From Prunus persica (Eukaryota; Streptophyta; Magnoliopsida; Rosales; Rosaceae), in NCBI RefSeq assembly GCF_000346465.2, contig NC_034016.1, positions 22,250,442-22,314,441 on the forward strand: a stretch of DNA of 64,000 bases. Direction: 5' to 3'. Both the position numbers and the translations under genes were made by a program. The number at the start of each line of letters is the position of its first letter. The first letter of the stretch is position 1. A model generated the notes under the pieces. That model did no database searches. It saw only the letters and a program-made list of their open reading frames with translations, and was not told the DNA's origin. Positions 60,768-64,000 of the stretch are shown here, piece after piece.

Positions 60768-60980
60768 CACAAATTACCTGCGGACTTGCGTCTGTTAAGA
60801 GGACGATTCCTGCAATGCAGTCCAACAAATTTAATTGTATAACAAATTATTTTTGAAAGAAAATGAGACAAAAGTGGTCTAATGGAAGAACAAATACCTC
60901 TGACTGGGAGGAGCATAGCGCTTCACGTTTGCCGGTGGATCTGCTGCGGCTGCTGCCGCTGATGTCGGATTTTCCAGCAT
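58170..60980 (-). CDS. Plant protein of unknown function, six small exons
   Basis: I assembled six exons on the minus strand: 60980-60898, 60809-60778, 59619-59425, 59019-58969, 58419-58358 and 58274-58170, giving 175 aa with GT-AG junctions and kept phase. The protein starts MLENPTSAAAAAADPPANVKRYAPP, has basic NRRKS, a Ser-rich part (SSSRSLSGMDHGDASSSSLL), and a compact end with WAAAMHCFNDPSVDLSERPVMYTGGGAAWGQFQLPHQ and MDFLSELRR. The order of short motifs looks like a conserved, intrinsically disordered plant protein. I do not recognise a function. Splicing of 1-kb introns in this AT-rich stretch was done by eye, so small exons could be missed. Confidence 0.75.
60738..60770. repeat. (AC)n microsatellite in an intron
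   Basis: About sixteen AC units, one interrupted by G, only a few bases beyond the donor of exon 2 of the unknown-function gene. Confidence 0.9.
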
Positions 60981-61514
60981 CCGTGGGTCAGTGTGATGAC
61001 TCTTACCCAACCCACCAAAAACAGAGAAGTGCTCAAAAGCTCAAGCTGCTCAACAATGAGAGATGGGATATTTCTGATGTTTATATATTTTTCTTGTACA
61101 TTTTTTTTTTTTTTTCCTTCAAGTCGTATTTTTTGTTTTGGGTCCGATTCGCTGAACCTGAGTTTTCCTTTTCTTTTCTTTTTTTAAATAAAAACGATTA
61201 TGCGAATTACAATTTGCTACCATGAGCATGAGGTTTACTCATATAACGGAGTCATCCATATGGTTTTAATTTTTACAAAGATGCCCCTGAGTTTTCGAAT
61301 TTGTAATCGAAGACAGTCAGCAACTCCGTCAATTCTTCTAGATGACGTGGTAATCATGGAACTCATACTTCATCACATGTGTTCATCTTTCTTCATCATA
61401 TGTGTAGTGATCATGTGGTCATCAGGGGTGTTAGCCAAAATTGAAAGCATATTGGATTGAGCTTTTGATTGAAGACACATATAACTCTCCAAAGTATTGC
61501 CTATATATCAAATT
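60981..61514. other. Spacer upstream of the unknown-function gene
   Basis: Promoter/leader sequence with a T-run (61101-61115). No gene seen. Confidence 0.4.
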
Positions 61515-62071
61515 TGTTGACGCTCGGCATACACCGAGCCCATCTGCCTTATAAAAGCACGATAAGTGGGCTTCGTACTACGAACCAAAATAAAATGTCC
61601 TTCATCGATCTCGACCTCTAAGCTGTCCTAGGAAGATCGAAAAGATATAAACCAGCCGCGTCGATGACAAGATTCCCTCTGATCGCCGACCCGCCGCACC
61701 TCACGAAGCGTGCCCACTTCCCTTCGAAAGCCAGGTGTAAACTGTCCGGGTCTCCACCCTACCAGATGGGACTACCGCCGTGTGCAACAAGCTATTCTGC
61801 ACACACCTGCCCCTAGTTAAAATGTAAGAGGGTCTTCATGAGCGGATGACATGGATGAACCCCGACCACCTATCATCTGACATCTAATGTGACACAAATG
61901 GCTCGGCTCCGAGCTGAGGTGGTTGGCTTGTAATTTAATTCATTTTTTGTTCTCCTTATAAATAGAGTAGGAGTTCTTGTAAAAAATATATATGACTTTT
62001 GAGATCTGCAAGAGAAAAGGAATAAGAAGAAAAACCTTGTCACTTTGTCATATTCAATCCTCTTCTCTCTG

Positions 62072-62103
<32 letters not shown>

Positions 62104-62179
62104 ATTTTTTCCTTGGAGACCTCTTTGATATAATCGTATTACCTTCATGTTAACTATTTGAATACCTGTGCTTCAAACA
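61515..62179. mobile_element. Solo LTR of a retrotransposon
   Basis: A 665-bp unit that starts TG (TGTTGACGC) and ends CA (TTCAAACA), flanked by a perfect 5-bp target duplication AAATT (61510-61514 and 62180-62184). A TATA box (TATAAATA, 61957-61964) lies about two thirds in, as expected for an LTR promoter, followed by a purine-rich stretch and an A30 run (62072-62101). No internal region, primer-binding site or second LTR is found, so it is a solo LTR left by recombination. Superfamily unresolved (TRIM, Copia or Gypsy). Confidence 0.8.
62072..62101. repeat. A30 homopolymer inside the solo LTR
   Basis: A 30-base run of A between CTCTCTG and CCATTTTTTCC. Unstable by nature; assembly errors in length are likely. 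Confidence 0.85.
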
Positions 62180-62184
62180 AAATT

Positions 62185-63545
62185 CATACATGAATTAAGG
62201 ATGATTCAAAGCTCATGCGAATTTCTATAAACCCTACAATTTAATCTCACTTTTAATTAATCTCTTAATTTTGTTTGTTAAATGTTTACATGGCAAAAGT
62301 GAGTTCCTAATTGTGTGCTTATATGGGTTTTTTTTTTTTTTAAAAGAACACTACATAAATAAGTCTCTCACATTAGTTGCCTCAATAGAATTGGTTTATA
62401 TGAATGTAGGAACAAACTCAACATATACAACAAACATAATCCCTCTATAAATTACCTATAAATTTGTAGTTTATATGGGAACCACACATCAGCTTTGCAC
62501 AGTTAAATACCCTATAAAAGTTCCAATATCATTACAAACCACTATACATATTATATTGCATGGACACCTTATTAAGCTCAAGTGTCGAAGTGTCGGATAT
62601 TTGGGCACTCCTCGGATACTCTTGTCCAGCAGTCAATGTCGTATCCACGATCAAGACACTCTCCGAACACGGGTCAATTCATACTCAAGATCAACAAATG
62701 TGTTAATTCAACTATAATTCATATAAAATTAATAAACTACATTTGAAAGACTTGGAAAGCTTGAATTTCATTATGAAATTGGAGTATGAACATCAATATT
62801 TTATTTAAAAGATATATATAAATATAAATATAATTTTTTTTAATTGCTGTGTTCTCGTGTCCTAATTTTTTGATATTTGTCATTTCTCCGTATATGTGCA
62901 AAGCTCATGTGTAAAATGATATTTTTATTGACATTGAGTTGAATGTTATTTCTCTATTAGAATGATAGTTTTTATTGGCATTCCAAAAAATTATTTATCT
63001 AAAGATTTATCAATTTGCAATGATTAATTAAATTTTCAATTATTGTTGAATGTACTATATAAAATTCCTTTTAAAGAACACAAACGATTTGCTTTTATAG
63101 GAAAATGAACGAACTACTAATGGATGGATTTGGTTCAATTATGCTATTAATTTGACACCTAACTAAACCAATTCAATCTATGATGTTACCTTAATTAAGT
63201 GTTTAGTTTGAAGCTTAAACATAATTAAATCATAATGAGCCCCCATCCTTTGTGGAGACCAAAGTGAAAATAATTCAAACTAAATTGGCCATTCCGTTCC
63301 GTCTGCCAATTCAAAGATATTTAAGGTACAAAAGTACAATTTATATTTTGTAATTCTGTAAATTGAAAAAAATACAAACCACAATAGCTATTTGGCCTAA
63401 ATCTTGGGGTGAATCCACAAATTGCCTAAATTATTAGGTGAAGCCACAAAATAATAATAAAAGCCGTCTTATCAGTCTCTCTCGTATATATACGAAAAAA
63501 CAAGGAAACGGTGGAGGGAGGGAGGGCGGTTGAGAAAAGAAGGAA
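62185..63545. other. AT-rich spacer
   Basis: No gene. A GC-richer patch at about 62560-62700 (GTGTCGAAGTGTCGGATA ... ACTCTCCGAACACGGG) stands out and may be an old transposon fragment, but I see no clear ends. The last bases are the promoter and leader of the gene at the right edge. Confidence 0.4.
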
Positions 63546-64000
63546 ATGGAGGGAGAAGAAGAAGCAGCCGCAGCTTCAAGGAAATCAACAGAAAGAAAGC
63601 ATTCTCTCAAACCCCACCCTATCTTCAATAACTATAACAGCTGGAAGCACAAGGTCTCTATCCCAATTCACGATCCACAACTTGTTCCAATCTATGTTTC
63701 GTCTTATTTCTCCTTTTTTTTTTTTTTTTTGTCGACAAAATTCGAAGTTTGTGATTTATAAATTCGTAGTTTTGATCCTTTGATTTTATTTTGCAAGAAC
63801 TTAGTCTATCCAATTGGTTATACAAATAAAATTAACAGTTATCTTGAAAATATCTGTTAGTGTCTCTATGTGTGATGAATTGACAAATAAATTTTGCTTC
63901 CAATCTGTATGTTTTGTAGTTGAGAGAGAACTGTTACAAAAGGGTAAGAGAAGACAGAAGGCGTTTGCTTTGGAAGATGAGAATGGTGCCCACTCCACAA
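63546..64000 (+). CDS. RPA-interacting protein-like, 5' part (runs off the window)
   Basis: Exon 1 is 63546-63653 (36 codons, MEGEEEAAAASRKSTERKH). Exon 2 begins at 63920 and continues past the edge. The joined frame reads NSWKHK/LRENCYKRVREDRRRLLWKMRMVP, matching the N-terminal RPA-interacting domain, whose core is a Trp-Lys-x-Lys-(L/F)-R-x-x-C block followed by an Arg-rich helix. Family members bind replication protein A and help carry it to the nucleus. Only 63 residues are visible, so the call rests on a short but distinctive block. Confidence 0.65.

Overview
This window is nuclear DNA from a dicotyledonous flowering plant. Genes are split by short AT-rich introns, a nuclear-type tRNA-Asp is present, and proteins with plastid targeting (ClpP5, CP12, a glutamyl endopeptidase) lie beside plant-only families (WRKY, GRAS, TBL, group S1 bZIP). 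A woody rosid, perhaps Rosaceae, would fit, but I cannot prove the species.

Layout: (1) 1-2.3 kb has no supported gene. (2) 3.8-6.3 kb (+) encodes an INO80 complex subunit B-like PAPA-1/HIT zinc-finger protein. (3) 7.4-10.4 kb (+) is plastid ClpP5. (4) 11.6-12.8 kb (-) is a group II WRKY factor. (5) 13.43 kb is tRNA-Asp(GUC). (6) 14.6-15.5 kb (+) is a polytopic membrane protein of unknown role. (7) 16.9-18.8 kb (+) is a GRAS regulator. (8) 19.6-26.1 kb (+) is a 17-exon E(z)-type histone methyltransferase closest to SWINGER. (9) 26.9-37.5 kb (-) is a tandem cluster of three TBL (TRICHOME BIREFRINGENCE-LIKE) genes whose catalytic parts are alike but whose stem regions differ greatly through repeat expansion. 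A broken copy of the 3' end of the next gene lies between two of them. (10) 38.9-41.3 kb (-) is an SMP-30-like beta-propeller protein with a Harbinger-type MITE in its intron. (11) 43.0-44.1 kb (+) is COX5C with a leader intron. (12) 44.4-45.3 kb is a non-autonomous hAT element with perfect 8-bp target duplication. (13) 46.1-50.7 kb (-) is chloroplast glutamyl endopeptidase. (14) 51.1-53.6 kb (+) is LIP5/VTA1. (15) 54.65-55.05 kb (+) is CP12. (16) 56.2-57.2 kb (-) is a group S1 bZIP (bZIP53-like) whose leader carries the conserved sucrose-control peptide uORF. (17) 58.2-61.0 kb (-) is a conserved-looking protein of unknown function. (18) 61.5-62.2 kb is a solo LTR with intact 5-bp target duplication. 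(19) 63.5 kb to the right edge is the start of an RPA-interacting-protein-like gene.

The genes are not an operon, but the order TBL, SMP-30-like, COX5C, glutamyl endopeptidase, CP12, bZIP matches, from memory, two duplicated Arabidopsis segments (around At3g62390-62420 and At2g47370-47400), so this looks like the unreduced ancestral order. The strongest points for a second look are the sucrose-control uORF chain, the repeat-driven stem diversification in the TBL cluster, the SMP-30 gene fragment that dates the tandem duplication, two GC-AG introns, and three transposon insertions with readable target duplications. Exon boundaries were placed by eye from reading frame, splice consensus and protein-family conservation; joined lengths are multiples of three for every complete gene.
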